DNA from: Mycobacterium kubicae
Lineage (GTDB): Bacteria > Actinomycetota > Actinomycetes > Mycobacteriales > Mycobacteriaceae
DNA length: 64,000 nucleotides
NCBI RefSeq assembly: GCF_015689175.1
Contig: NZ_CP065047.1
Location: 248,001 to 312,000, forward strand
Direction of reading: 5' to 3'
Numbering within the stretch: the first letter of the stretch is position 1; each line of letters opens with the position of its first letter. Below are positions 28,491 to 37,116 of this stretch, piece after piece. The position numbers were made by a program, and so were the translations under genes. The notes under the pieces were generated by a model. The model searched no databases. It worked only from the letters and a program-made list of their open reading frames with translations, and was not told where the DNA came from.

Positions 28491-29147
28491 ATGCATGCCC
28501 AGCTTGTGTTGTATGACGGGTTCGATCCCCTCGACGTCATCGCTCCATTCGAAGTGCTCGCCGCGGGCAGCGACCGCATGGCGGCCGAGTTGACCGTGAC
28601 GCTGGTGTCAGCCGAAGGCCCCCGCGCAGTCACCGCTGGCACACGAGGTCTGGCGTTGACCGCGACCGCTGCCCTGGATCCGACGAAACCCGGGTGGGTC
28701 ATCGTGCCGGGCGCCAGCGGGCCCATCGCCGGGGACCCGGATGACGGCATCCAGACCATCCCGGTGCTGCTGGCCAAGGCAGCAGAAACTGAGCTCACCC
28801 CGTTGCTGCGCAACGCATTTGAGCACCCGCAAGTCACCGTTGCGGCCGTGTGCGGGGGATCTGTGATCATGGCCATGTCGGGCCTCATCGAAGGGCGTCA
28901 CGCGGTGACTCATCACTTGGGCATGGATCTGTTGGAGGCAGCAGGCGTGCAACCGGTGGCGGCCCGAGTGGTCGATGATGGCGACTTGATCACCGCGGGA
29001 GGCGTGACGTCCGGTCTTGACTTGGCGTTGCACCTACTTGACCGCTGGTACGGACCGCGAATCGCGCACGCCGTCGAGAGACTCTTCGAGTACGAGCGGC
29101 GCGGCACCGTCTGGCGCGCGGCGGGAACACCGCCCGTGGAGGCATGA
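28491..29147 (+). CDS. DJ-1/PfpI family protein
   Basis: This 218-residue protein has the DJ-1/PfpI fold: QLVLYDGFDPLDVIAPFEVL, VIVPGASGP, and the nucleophile elbow AAVCGGSVIMA with a Cys. HAVTHH follows as the usual downstream His region. It is like the isonitrile hydratase/ThiJ group rather than the GlxA regulators, because it has no AraC domain. The next gene begins immediately after its stop, so both are cotranscribed. Substrate unknown. Confidence 0.88.
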   Translation: MHAQLVLYDGFDPLDVIAPFEVLAAGSDRMAAELTVTLVSAEGPRAVTAGTRGLALTATAALDPTKPGWVIVPGASGPIAGDPDDGIQTIPVLLAKAAETELTPLLRNAFEHPQVTVAAVCGGSVIMAMSGLIEGRHAVTHHLGMDLLEAAGVQPVAARVVDDGDLITAGGVTSGLDLALHLLDRWYGPRIAHAVERLFEYERRGTVWRAAGTPPVEA

Positions 29148-29459
29148 ATGCGCATCGAGGGCGAGTGGGAGATCGCCATCAAAACCCCGATCGGCACGCT
29201 AACGGTGGAATACGTCTTCGACCGGCACAGTGGGGCGCTGGCCGGCCGCGCCACCTGTCGGGGCGAAACTGTTGTGCTGCAAGATATTACGAGCGGAGCT
29301 GGCGCCGATGGCACGCGACTTCGCTGGCGGCAATCGGTGACCAAGCCCATGCGACTGAACCTGGCTTTCGACGTCGTCGTCGAGGGTGACGTCATGACCG
29401 GACATTCACGCGCCGGCCGACTTCCCCGATCGGTGGTTACCGGACACCGCCGGGTCTAA
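29148..29459 (+). CDS. Hypothetical protein, 103 aa
   Basis: I do not recognise the family. The ATG directly follows the DJ-1 stop. The 103-residue product is beta-strand rich (GEWEIAIKTPIGTLTVEYVF, GEVVLQ-like strands, LNLAFDVVVEGDVMTGHSRA) with no signal peptide. The pattern resembles small single-domain lipocalin-like or DUF3471-type barrels that follow oxidoreductases in actinobacteria. Coupling to the DJ-1 protein suggests a shared substrate. Confidence 0.7.
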   Translation: MRIEGEWEIAIKTPIGTLTVEYVFDRHSGALAGRATCRGETVVLQDITSGAGADGTRLRWRQSVTKPMRLNLAFDVVVEGDVMTGHSRAGRLPRSVVTGHRRV

Positions 29460-29466
29460 CGGTCGG

Positions 29467-29844
29467 CTACGGTGCGGTCTGCTGGGCGAGGTTCAAAAAC
29501 ACGTACGCGATGCAGAACAGGAAGTTGAGCACGACAAGCACTAACCCGGCGAACAACAGCGAGAGGGTGCCGCGGCGACGCAATCGCTTGATTCTTGCGG
29601 CCCGTTTCTCCATGTTGATGTGCGTGGCGATCAAAGCGAAATTGACGTCCGTCAGTTCACCGTCCGCGGGCGGTGAACCCGCAGCCAGATGTTGCAGGCG
29701 CCTGGGCGGAATATCGACGCCGACGCGGGCGAAGCGGCGGCATAATCGCCGCGCCTGCCGCCGCCCCAAGACTGGGCCCCGCATCTGCAATTGATGCGCT
29801 TGCCTTTTTCGTTCATCGCCCCACGGGTTGGACGAGGTCGTCAC
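29467..29844 (-). CDS. Small membrane protein, hypothetical, 125 aa
   Basis: I do not recognise the family. The GTG start gives 125 residues that are very Arg-rich in the first 95 (RRQARRLCRRFARVGVDIPP) and end in one membrane helix (LSLLFAGLVLVVLNFLFCIA). The basic N-terminal part should face the cytosol. It is convergent with the 103-residue gene and followed by no partner on its own strand. Confidence 0.6.
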   Translation of the reverse strand: MTTSSNPWGDERKRQAHQLQMRGPVLGRRQARRLCRRFARVGVDIPPRRLQHLAAGSPPADGELTDVNFALIATHINMEKRAARIKRLRRRGTLSLLFAGLVLVVLNFLFCIAYVFLNLAQQTAP

Positions 29845-30033
29845 AACGGGGAGTCTAGATCGCTTTCGTCATCAAAAGGAGACCTTCTTGCAATGTCATG
29901 TCTGCGAATATCCCTATATCGCCTAACTAATTCTGACTGAGATGCGCTGTCCTGGACGGCGGTACAGACTTGAACGGATTCGCGTGCCGCCTCGTGGTGC
30001 CGGTTGGGCATGGTCGCTGCTTAAGTAAGGACG

Positions 30034-31161
30034 GTGGGTATGGAGACCGATCATCGCGACGACGTACCGAACGCTCGCGGCGGCGCCGAGTATCTGCGGG
30101 GCGCGCTGACCCGTCGAGGTGCGTTGTGGGGACTGGGCGCGCTGGCGGGTATTGCCGCGGTCGACGTGGGCGGGTTCGCTTACGCCGGCGGGTGGTTGCG
30201 GCCGGACGCCCTGACCCCTGATAGGTTCGCCGACAGGTTCGAGGAAGTCTACGGCCGCCACGATGGCTTCCGTCGCAACCACGCCAAAGGACTCAGTGCC
30301 ACAGGCACTTTCACCAGTACCGGAGCGGGCGCGGCCATCTGCCGAGCGGCCGTCTTTCGACCGGGAACCGTCCCGGTGACCGGTCGCTTCTCGTTGGGCG
30401 GCGGTTTGCCGGACCAGCCCGACAAGCTCGACACGGTAAGAGGTTTGGGGCTGGTGTTTGCCGTCGCCGGCCAGCAGTGGCGTACCGCCATGATCAACAT
30501 TCCGGTGTTCACGGACAGCACCCCGCAAGGGTTTTACGAACGGCTGCTGGCCAGCAAACCCCGGCCGGACACCGGCAAGGCCGACCCGCAAGCCATGGCG
30601 GCCTTCCTGCAGCGCCACCCCGAAACCGCTGCGGCGATGAAGATCATCAAACAATCACCACCGACTGCGGGCTTCGCCGACAGTGCTTACTACGGACTGA
30701 ACGCTTTCCACTTCACCAACGACGCCGGCACCACCGTAGCGGTGCGTTGGTCGCTCGTGCCCCAAGGCGCCGGCGAACCCACCCGAGGCGCCTCTTCCGT
30801 CGCAGGCAAAGACTTCCTCTTCGACGACTTGATCCGGGCGGTGTCGCAACGGCCACTGAGCTGGCGGCTCATGCTCACCGTGGGCGAACCGGGTGATCCG
30901 ACCAACGACGCCACCAAACCTTGGCCGCCAGCACGGCGGACCATCGACGCCGGCACCGTCACGATCACCGCCGTGCACACCGAGCAAGCCGGCAACGCGC
31001 GCGATGTCAACTTCGACCCGCTGGTGTTGCCGGACGGCATCACCGTCTCCGACGACCCGTTGCCGCCGGCACGCTCGGCTGTCTATGCGCGTTCGTTCAC
31101 TCGCCGCGCCGAAGAGCCCAAGGCGCCCAGCGAGGTCAACGTCACCGCGGTGACGCTGTGA
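30034..31161 (+). CDS. Membrane-anchored catalase-family peroxidase (SrpA-like)
   Basis: This 375-residue protein is shorter than classical catalases. It keeps a distal-His segment GFRRNHAKGLSATG (His83) and the proximal heme-ligand Tyr in ARSAVYARSF (Tyr351). An N-terminal RRGALWGLGALAGIAAVDVG segment (residues 27-46) forms a membrane anchor or Tat-like signal, putting the heme domain outside. Catalase-related peroxidases of this type use organic reductants with H2O2 or hydroperoxides. It overlaps the cytochrome b561 gene by four bases. Start may be GTG 30034 or ATG 30040. Confidence 0.88.
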   Translation: MGMETDHRDDVPNARGGAEYLRGALTRRGALWGLGALAGIAAVDVGGFAYAGGWLRPDALTPDRFADRFEEVYGRHDGFRRNHAKGLSATGTFTSTGAGAAICRAAVFRPGTVPVTGRFSLGGGLPDQPDKLDTVRGLGLVFAVAGQQWRTAMINIPVFTDSTPQGFYERLLASKPRPDTGKADPQAMAAFLQRHPETAAAMKIIKQSPPTAGFADSAYYGLNAFHFTNDAGTTVAVRWSLVPQGAGEPTRGASSVAGKDFLFDDLIRAVSQRPLSWRLMLTVGEPGDPTNDATKPWPPARRTIDAGTVTITAVHTEQAGNARDVNFDPLVLPDGITVSDDPLPPARSAVYARSFTRRAEEPKAPSEVNVTAVTL

Positions 31162-31736
31162 CCAACACAACCGCCACCGCCGCGCCGCGCTTTGCGGTCC
31201 CATCCCGGGTACTGCACTGGCTGATGGCGCCGATGGTCATCGCTCAGTTGTTCATCGGCGTCACCATGGTCGCCTCGCTGAGCTACTACCCGCTGCTGTT
31301 GGCCATCCACCGACCGTTGGGTCTGCTGATCCTGATCTTCGCCGGGATACGGCTGGCCAATCGGCTCACCCGCAGGCTGCCACCGTTCCCGCCGACAATG
31401 GGACCCGCTGAACGGCGGATCGCCTCCTGGTCGGAATACCTGCTGTACGGCTTGCTTTTCGTCCAGCCGCTGACCGGATGGGCGATGCTGTCGGCGGCGA
31501 GGGTTCCCATCACCATGGTCGGGCCATTCCGGCTGCCGCCGATCGCCCCGCACAACATCGATGTCTACGGGGTGCTGCGCTTCTGCCACGGCCTTTTCGG
31601 ATATCTGCTGTTTGTGGCTTTCACCGCTCACGTCCTCGCGGTCCTCTTCCATACGCTAGTTCTGCGCGACCGGCTTATCGACCGTATGGCCGTGTGGCCG
31701 ACCAAAGCGGCATCCCGACAACCGGACGAGGTATGA
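31158..31736 (+). CDS. Cytochrome b561-type membrane protein
   Basis: The GTG at 31158 overlaps the catalase stop and gives 192 residues with four membrane helices. Heme-ligand His candidates are in RVLHWLMAPMV, LAIHRPLGLL, RFCHGLFGYL and FTAHVLAVLFHT. This is the small bacterial b561 family (YodB/YceJ type) that moves electrons between quinol and periplasmic partners. Its coupling with the exported catalase suggests that it feeds electrons to that enzyme. Its stop overlaps the start of the isochorismatase-like gene. Confidence 0.9.
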   Translation: MTNTTATAAPRFAVPSRVLHWLMAPMVIAQLFIGVTMVASLSYYPLLLAIHRPLGLLILIFAGIRLANRLTRRLPPFPPTMGPAERRIASWSEYLLYGLLFVQPLTGWAMLSAARVPITMVGPFRLPPIAPHNIDVYGVLRFCHGLFGYLLFVAFTAHVLAVLFHTLVLRDRLIDRMAVWPTKAASRQPDEV

Positions 31737-32359
31737 CCATGGCGTATCACAAGGACCTGACTGGTCTTGTCGTGATCGATCCGTACAACGACTTCATTTC
31801 CGAAGGCGGCAAAGTATGGGATCGCCTCAAAGGGGTTGCAGAAGCCAACCAGTGCATTCCGCATATGCGGCAGGTTGTCGACTGCGCGCGAACCGCCGGC
31901 ATTCGTGTCTTCTACGCGCTGCACCGCCGCTACCGGCCCGGTGATTATGAGACCTGGAAGTACATCGCGCCGATACAGAAAGCGGCATGGTCTCGACGAA
32001 CTTTCGCTTACGGAACGTGGGGCGGGGAGATCCGCGCCGAATTCGCGCCCCAACCAGGGGACGTCGTCGCCGACGAACACTGGTGTTCCAGCGGGTTCGC
32101 CAATACCGATCTGGACCTACAACTCAAGAGACACGGCATTCATCAACTCATCGTGATCGGCCTGATCGCCCATACCTGCGTAGAATCCACTGTCCGGTTC
32201 GGGGCTGAACTCGGTTATGAGGTTGTGGTGGTCAAGGATGCCGTGGCCAGCTATTCGGATCGGGAAATGACGGCAGCCCTCGAGGTCAATATGCCCAACT
32301 ACGCCACCGCCATTGTGAGCACAAATGAGCTCGTGGCTGATATCGCTGCGGCGGGCTAG
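31733..32359 (+). CDS. Isochorismatase-like cysteine hydrolase
   Basis: This 208-residue protein has the isochorismatase fold: GLVVIDPYNDFISEGG with the catalytic Asp (Asp16) and LIVIGLIAHTCVESTVRFGA with the nucleophile Cys. The usual middle Lys region is QKAAWSRRTFAYGTW, so the triad Lys is not in a standard place. Members cleave amides, N-carbamoyl groups or nicotinamide. The ATG at 31733 overlaps the b561 stop; an in-frame ATG follows at 31739. It is the last gene of the catalase/b561 operon. Confidence 0.88.
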   Translation: MTMAYHKDLTGLVVIDPYNDFISEGGKVWDRLKGVAEANQCIPHMRQVVDCARTAGIRVFYALHRRYRPGDYETWKYIAPIQKAAWSRRTFAYGTWGGEIRAEFAPQPGDVVADEHWCSSGFANTDLDLQLKRHGIHQLIVIGLIAHTCVESTVRFGAELGYEVVVVKDAVASYSDREMTAALEVNMPNYATAIVSTNELVADIAAAG

Positions 32360-32415
32360 CTAACCGATCGCCGACAACCCGCCAGATGGCCGCGCGCCAT
32401 TGGTAGGTTCTGGTA

Positions 32416-33465
32416 ATGCTCTTTGCGGCCCTGCGCGACATGCAATGGCGAAAGCGCCGCTTGGTGATCGCCATCGTCAGCACCGGGCTGATCTTCGGTA
32501 TGACCCTGGTACTGACCGGTCTGGCGAACGGCTTTCGGGTCGAGGCTCGTGACACCATCGATTCGATGGGCGTCGACGCGTTCGTGGTCAAAACGGGCGC
32601 CGCCGGTCCGTTCTTGGGCTCCACCCCTTTTGCCGACGTCGACTTCGCGCGAGTGGCCGCTTCGCCCGGAGTCGGGGCAGCAGCCCCGTTGGGCTGCGTC
32701 GGCACGATCATGAAGGACGGCACGTCGGGACGCAACATCACCGCCTTCGGTGCCCCCGAACGTGGGCCCGGCATGCCGCAGGTATCAGCGGGCAGGGCAC
32801 CGTCGCGCCCCGATGAGGTTGCGGTTTCCAGCACGCTGCGACGCCACATCGGCGACACGATCCAGATCGGGGTGCACACCTTGCGCATCGTGGGCATAGT
32901 GCCGAACTCGACTGCGCTGGCCAAGATTCCCAATGTCTTCCTGACCACACAGGGACTGCAAGACGTCTCATACAACGGGCAGCCGATGGTCACCTCGATC
33001 GGGATCGTCGGAACCGCTCAACGGCTTCCCGACGGCTACCAGACGTACGACCGAACCGGCGCGGTCAACGACTTGTTGCGTCCGCTGAAGGTGGCGGTCA
33101 ACTCGATTTCTGTTGTGGCCGTGCTGTTGTGGATCGTGGCGGCGCTGATCGTCGGATCGGTGGTGTACCTATCCGCGCTCGAGCGGCTGCGGGACTTCGC
33201 GGTATTCAAGGCCATCGGCACACCGACGCGATCCATCATGGCCGGGTTGGCGCTGCAGGCGCTGGTGGTGTCGCTGTTCGCCGCGCTGGTGGGAATGGTC
33301 CTTTCCAAACTGCTGGCGCCGCTGTTTCCGATGATCGTCGCAGTGCCGCTCACTGCCTACCTGGCGCTGCCTGGAGTCGCCATCGTCATCGGTCTGGTGG
33401 CCAGCCTTGCCGGCCTGCGCCGCGTAATGGCCGTCGATCCGGCCCTGGCGTTCGGAGGTCCGTAA
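32416..33465 (+). CDS. ABC transporter permease, FtsX/MacB-DevC type (Rv0072-like)
   Basis: This 349-residue protein has one N-terminal helix (LVIAIVSTGLIFGMTLVLTG), a large extracytoplasmic domain of about 190 residues and three C-terminal helices (ISVVAVLLWIVAALIVGSVV, LALQALVVSLFAALVGMVLS, LALPGVAIVIGLVASLAGLR). This is the FtsX-like permease topology. The ERLRDFAVFKAIGTP coupling segment is typical. It works with the ATPase gene 3 bp downstream. From memory, it matches M. tuberculosis Rv0072 in length. The old label 'glutamine transport' is not supported; MacB/DevC-like export is more likely. Confidence 0.88.
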   Translation: MLFAALRDMQWRKRRLVIAIVSTGLIFGMTLVLTGLANGFRVEARDTIDSMGVDAFVVKTGAAGPFLGSTPFADVDFARVAASPGVGAAAPLGCVGTIMKDGTSGRNITAFGAPERGPGMPQVSAGRAPSRPDEVAVSSTLRRHIGDTIQIGVHTLRIVGIVPNSTALAKIPNVFLTTQGLQDVSYNGQPMVTSIGIVGTAQRLPDGYQTYDRTGAVNDLLRPLKVAVNSISVVAVLLWIVAALIVGSVVYLSALERLRDFAVFKAIGTPTRSIMAGLALQALVVSLFAALVGMVLSKLLAPLFPMIVAVPLTAYLALPGVAIVIGLVASLAGLRRVMAVDPALAFGGP

Positions 33466-33468
33466 CCG

Positions 33469-34461
33469 GTGGGCGATCTCAGCATCCAGAACCTGGTGGT
33501 CGAGTACTACAGCGGCGGATACGCCCTTCGCCCCATCAACGGGCTGAGCCTCGACGTGGAAGCGGGTTCCTTGGTAATCCTGCTCGGCCCCAGTGGATGC
33601 GGGAAGACCACGCTGTTGTCCTGCCTCGGCGGCATTCTGCGGCCGAAGTCCGGGGCGATCAAATTCGAAGACGTCGACATCACCACCCTCGAGGGAGCCG
33701 CGCTGGCGAAATACCGGCGCGACAAGGTCGGCATCGTTTTTCAAGCGTTCAATCTGGTGCCGAGTCTCACCGCGCTGGAGAACGTGATGGTGCCGCTGCG
33801 TTCGGCCGGGTGGTCGCGCGCGGCGGCCCGCAAGCGTGCCGAGGAATTGCTCGAGCGGGTCAACTTGACTGAGCGGATGAAACATCGGCCCGGTGATCTC
33901 AGCGGCGGCCAGCAGCAGCGGGTGGCGGTGGCTCGCGCGATTGCGTTGGATCCGCCGTTGATCCTGGCCGACGAACCGACCGCCCATCTCGACTTCATCC
34001 AGGTCGAGGAGGTGGTGCGGCTGATTCGCGAATTGGCCAACGGGAACCGGGTCGTCGTGGTCGCTACCCACGACAGCCGGATGCTGCCGATGGCCGATCG
34101 CGTCGTCGAGTTGACGCCCGACTTCGCCGAGACCAATCGGCCACCGGACACCGTGCACTTGAAGGCCGGCGAAGTGTTGTTCGAGCAGAGCACGATGGGT
34201 GAGCTGATCTACGTGGTGACCGACGGTGAATTCGAGCTGGTGCGCGAATTGGCCGACGGCGGTGAGGAATTGATCAAGGTCGCCACCCCCGGGGACTACT
34301 TCGGCGAAATGGGGGTGCTGTTCCATATGCCACGCTCAGCGACCGCCCGTGCCCGCACCGACGCGACAGTGATGGGCTACACCGCGCAGGCCTTCCGTGA
34401 GCGGCTGGGCATGGGAGGCATGCGCGATCTGATCGAGCACCGAGAGTTGGCCAGCGATTGA
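33469..34461 (+). CDS. ABC ATPase fused to a cyclic-nucleotide-binding domain (Rv0073-like)
   Basis: Residues 1 to about 220 form a LolD/MacB-type ATPase: Walker A GPSGCGKTT, signature LSGGQQQRVAVARA, Walker B ILADEP, switch His VATHDSR. From about residue 229 a CAP-like domain follows (VHLKAGEVLFEQSTMGELIY, VTDGEFELVRELADGG). Its phosphate-binding cassette GEMGVLFHMPRSATARA has the Glu and Arg needed for cAMP. ATPase activity or assembly is therefore probably gated by cAMP or a related ligand. It pairs with the FtsX-type permease upstream. The 330-residue length agrees with Rv0073 as recalled. Confidence 0.9.
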   Translation: MGDLSIQNLVVEYYSGGYALRPINGLSLDVEAGSLVILLGPSGCGKTTLLSCLGGILRPKSGAIKFEDVDITTLEGAALAKYRRDKVGIVFQAFNLVPSLTALENVMVPLRSAGWSRAAARKRAEELLERVNLTERMKHRPGDLSGGQQQRVAVARAIALDPPLILADEPTAHLDFIQVEEVVRLIRELANGNRVVVVATHDSRMLPMADRVVELTPDFAETNRPPDTVHLKAGEVLFEQSTMGELIYVVTDGEFELVRELADGGEELIKVATPGDYFGEMGVLFHMPRSATARARTDATVMGYTAQAFRERLGMGGMRDLIEHRELASD

Positions 34462-34601
34462 TCGATCGACAGCGCGGATCCAACGCTCGGCCCCGAGGGG
34501 TTGCCGCCGGTCATTGCGGGTACCGCCGCATATGATCGGCACAAATCGGGCTCATACGTGTGCCATCCGACCAGTGAGATAACCACGAGGAAGTGGAGAA
34601 G

Positions 34602-35495
34602 ATGCCGAACGAGCAGCAAGCGGACCGGATGTCGTCGGGCAAGGGATTCGTCGCGGCGCTCGACCAAAGCGGCGGGTCGACGCCCAAGGCGTTGCGCCTG
34701 TACGGCATCGAAGAGGACGCGTATTCCTCGGAGAAGGAGATGTTCGACCTCATCCACGAGATGCGCTCGCGGATCATCACATCGCCGGTCTTCACCGGTG
34801 ACCGGGTGCTGGCGGCAATCCTGTTCGAACAGACCATGGACCGCGAGATCGCGGGCCAGCCGTCGACCACTTACCTGTGGGAGACCAAAGGCGTGGTGCC
34901 CATCCTCAAGATCGACAAGGGTCTCGCCGAGGCATCCGACGACGTTCAACTGATGAAGCCGATGCCGGGACTCGACGAGCTGCTGAAGCGCGCGGTGAGC
35001 AAGGGCGTCTTCGGAACCAAGGAGCGGTCGGTGATCGGCGGCGCCAACCAGGACGGCATTGCCGCCATAGTCGCCCAGCAATTCGAAGTGGCGCACCAAG
35101 TGTTGTCGCACGGTCTGGTTCCGATCATCGAACCAGAAGTGACCATCTCCATCTCGGACAAGGCACAGGCCGAGGAGATGCTGCGCGATGAGATCACCAA
35201 GCAGCTGGAAACGGTGCCCGACGGGCAGCGGGTGATGCTCAAGCTGACCCTGCCGACCGAGGTCAACCACTACCGTCCGTTCGTCGACCATCCGAAGGTC
35301 ATGCGGGTGCTCGCCCTCTCCGGTGGTTACTCCCGCGAGGAAGCCAATGAGTTGCTGGCGAAGAACACCGGAGTGGTAGCCAGCTTCAGCCGCGCGTTGA
35401 CCGAGGGCCTTTCGGTCGATCAGTCAGACGCGCAGTTCAATGCCACGCTGGATCAAGCGATTCAGTCGATCTACGACGCCTCGGTCGCCGGCTGA
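34602..35495 (+). CDS. Fructose-bisphosphate aldolase, class I
   Basis: The ATG at 34602 (GTG 34593 also possible, three residues longer) gives 297 residues. The family marks are GKGFVAALDQSGGSTPKAL at the N terminus, KGVVPILKIDKGLAE, LVPIIEPEVTI and VMLKLTLPTE, whose Lys is the Schiff-base candidate. It should split fructose-1,6-bisphosphate to DHAP and glyceraldehyde-3-phosphate without a metal. It stands alone between the ABC pair and the phosphonate-type cluster and is convergent with the GntR gene. Confidence 0.92.
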   Translation: MPNEQQADRMSSGKGFVAALDQSGGSTPKALRLYGIEEDAYSSEKEMFDLIHEMRSRIITSPVFTGDRVLAAILFEQTMDREIAGQPSTTYLWETKGVVPILKIDKGLAEASDDVQLMKPMPGLDELLKRAVSKGVFGTKERSVIGGANQDGIAAIVAQQFEVAHQVLSHGLVPIIEPEVTISISDKAQAEEMLRDEITKQLETVPDGQRVMLKLTLPTEVNHYRPFVDHPKVMRVLALSGGYSREEANELLAKNTGVVASFSRALTEGLSVDQSDAQFNATLDQAIQSIYDASVAG

Positions 35496-35514
35496 GTCAC
35501 CGCAGCGCGAGCTA

Positions 35515-36228
35515 TCAGCCGAACACGGTGCTTTCAAACGTGACACGGATGGTGTCGGCGCGCAGCCAGCGCTGCGTGATCGACACCGGCCGCAGCGAGG
35601 TCTGATCGACGTTCAGGCTTTCGATGTACCAGCCGAGGCTGGACTGTGGCGCATCGAGTTGGCCGGCGACGTCATCGTCCAACAGTTCGGTGCTGGCGTG
35701 TACCCACGATCGGCGTGGTAACAGGCCTGCGCCGGTGAGCACCCGGTGCAGTGAGTCTTCGACCCGCATGGCCAACGCCAGGTCAGGCACCAAATCAACT
35801 GGCACCCATTCGATTCCCCATGCGGCGGGCAGGTCGTTGACGAAGGATAGCCGAACCAGGCGATGGCAGGTTTCTCCCTGCGACAGCCCGAGTTTGCCGG
35901 TGATGTCCATGGGCGGCCGTTGCCGCGTACAGGAGCGCACCGCACTGCGGGGCTGCGCGCCGGCCGCACGCACTGTGGCGCTCCAGGAGGGAGGTCGACG
36001 CGCGTCGATCGGATAATCAATGCGGTGACTGGCAAAGCTCCCCGCGCCGCGCACGCGGCGGATGACGTTGCGTGCCGTGAGGTGCTGTAGCGCCGCGCGT
36101 TCCGTCGAGCGGGCAACGTTGAATCTCACCGCGACGTCGTTTTCGCTGGGAACGCGGTGCCCGTCGCGGAGGTTGCGGATCTCGGTTTCCAGGGTCCGCG
36201 CGATCAACAGGTATTTCGGGTGGCCCAC
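35515..36228 (-). CDS. GntR family regulator with UTRA domain (PhnF-like)
   Basis: The GTG at 36228 gives 237 residues. The winged helix is at residues 8-70 (LETEIRNLRDGHRVPSENDV, ALQHLTARNVIRRVRGAGSF), and the UTRA ligand domain fills the rest, ending in RWLRADTIRVTFESTVF. PhnF-type UTRA proteins regulate phosphonate or phosphate genes. It is divergent from the phosphonatase-like cluster, and the gap carries two palindromes. It is the likely repressor of that cluster. The longer frame to 36792 runs into the divergent genes and is not used. Confidence 0.88.
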   Translation of the reverse strand: MGHPKYLLIARTLETEIRNLRDGHRVPSENDVAVRFNVARSTERAALQHLTARNVIRRVRGAGSFASHRIDYPIDARRPPSWSATVRAAGAQPRSAVRSCTRQRPPMDITGKLGLSQGETCHRLVRLSFVNDLPAAWGIEWVPVDLVPDLALAMRVEDSLHRVLTGAGLLPRRSWVHASTELLDDDVAGQLDAPQSSLGWYIESLNVDQTSLRPVSITQRWLRADTIRVTFESTVFG

Positions 36229-36248
36229 TAGGTGGCACCTTAGCGTCG

Positions 36249-36300
36249 TCGCGTTACGCGACGTTGTCAGTCTCCATCGCAATGAGGTTGTACGGACAAC
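36249..36300. promoter_or_regulatory. Two palindromes upstream of the phosphonate-type cluster
   Basis: TCGCGTTACGCGA at 36249-36261 is a palindrome with a 3-bp centre. GTTGTACGGACAAC at 36287-36300 is GTTGT/ACAAC around four bases. Both lie in the 195-bp gap between the divergent GntR and HAD genes, so either may be the GntR/UTRA operator. Confidence 0.5.
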
Positions 36301-36423
36301 TGTGGGCAAATCTGCTGTGACTGTTTGCTTTACGTACACCTTCGCGACGCCGACCGGCCAGCGTCTCCTAAGACGGTATTCGTTGAGCCCCGATGTGTGA
36401 TGCTCGCGACCCGAGGAGATCCC

Positions 36424-37116
36424 ATGATCAGATTGGTGTGCCTGGACATGGCAGGCACCACGGTGCTGGACGACGGTGCCGTCACAACTGCGTTCGACGC
36501 GTCGCTGGCCGCGGCCGGGCTCCGTCCCGGCAGCCCCGGCTATCAGGCGGCCGTCCGCTACGTCCACGAGACGATGGGGCAGTCCAAGATCGAGGTGTTT
36601 CGCTCGATCTTCGCCGGTGACCACCCTCGCGCCGAGGCGGCCAACACCGCGTTCGAATCGGCCTATCTCGATGCCATCGGCAACGACGGCCTGCGGGCGG
36701 TGCCCCAGGCCGGCGAGACCATCGAGAAGCTTCGCGGGTCGGGCTGTGCCGTAGTGCTTACCACCGGATTCTCGCCACGTACCCGTGAGCACATCATCGC
36801 CACGCTGGGATGGGGTGACCTCATTACGCTGGCGATCTCACCGGCCGATGCCGGTCGCGGGCGGCCCTTTCCGGACATGGTGCTGGTCGCCTTGATGCGC
36901 ACGCGGACCGACGCGGTATCCGAAATCGCCGTTGCCGGTGACACCACGAGCGATCTGTGGACGGGTACGCGCGCCGGTGCGGCGATCGTGGCCGGAGTAC
37001 GGACCGGCGCGCACAGCGATGTCGACTTCGCCACGGTCCCCCACACCCACGTGATTGACTCCGTTGCCGACCTCGTCGACTGTATCGATGCACACAACCA
37101 GGCAGTGTCGCGATGA
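36424..37116 (+). CDS. Phosphonatase-like HAD hydrolase (PhnX-like)
   Basis: This 230-residue HAD enzyme starts at an ATG preceded by GAGGAG. Motif I is CLDMAGTTV with nucleophile Asp8 in the DxAGT form typical of phosphonoacetaldehyde hydrolase. Motif II is VLTTGFSPR, motif III includes GRGRPFPDM and motif IV is VAGDTTSDL. In the cap, MGQSKIEVF places Lys55 where PhnX has its Schiff-base Lys. It should cleave a C-P bond in phosphonoacetaldehyde or a related aldehyde. It is the first gene of the cluster and overlaps the MFS gene by four bases. Confidence 0.88.
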   Translation: MIRLVCLDMAGTTVLDDGAVTTAFDASLAAAGLRPGSPGYQAAVRYVHETMGQSKIEVFRSIFAGDHPRAEAANTAFESAYLDAIGNDGLRAVPQAGETIEKLRGSGCAVVLTTGFSPRTREHIIATLGWGDLITLAISPADAGRGRPFPDMVLVALMRTRTDAVSEIAVAGDTTSDLWTGTRAGAAIVAGVRTGAHSDVDFATVPHTHVIDSVADLVDCIDAHNQAVSR

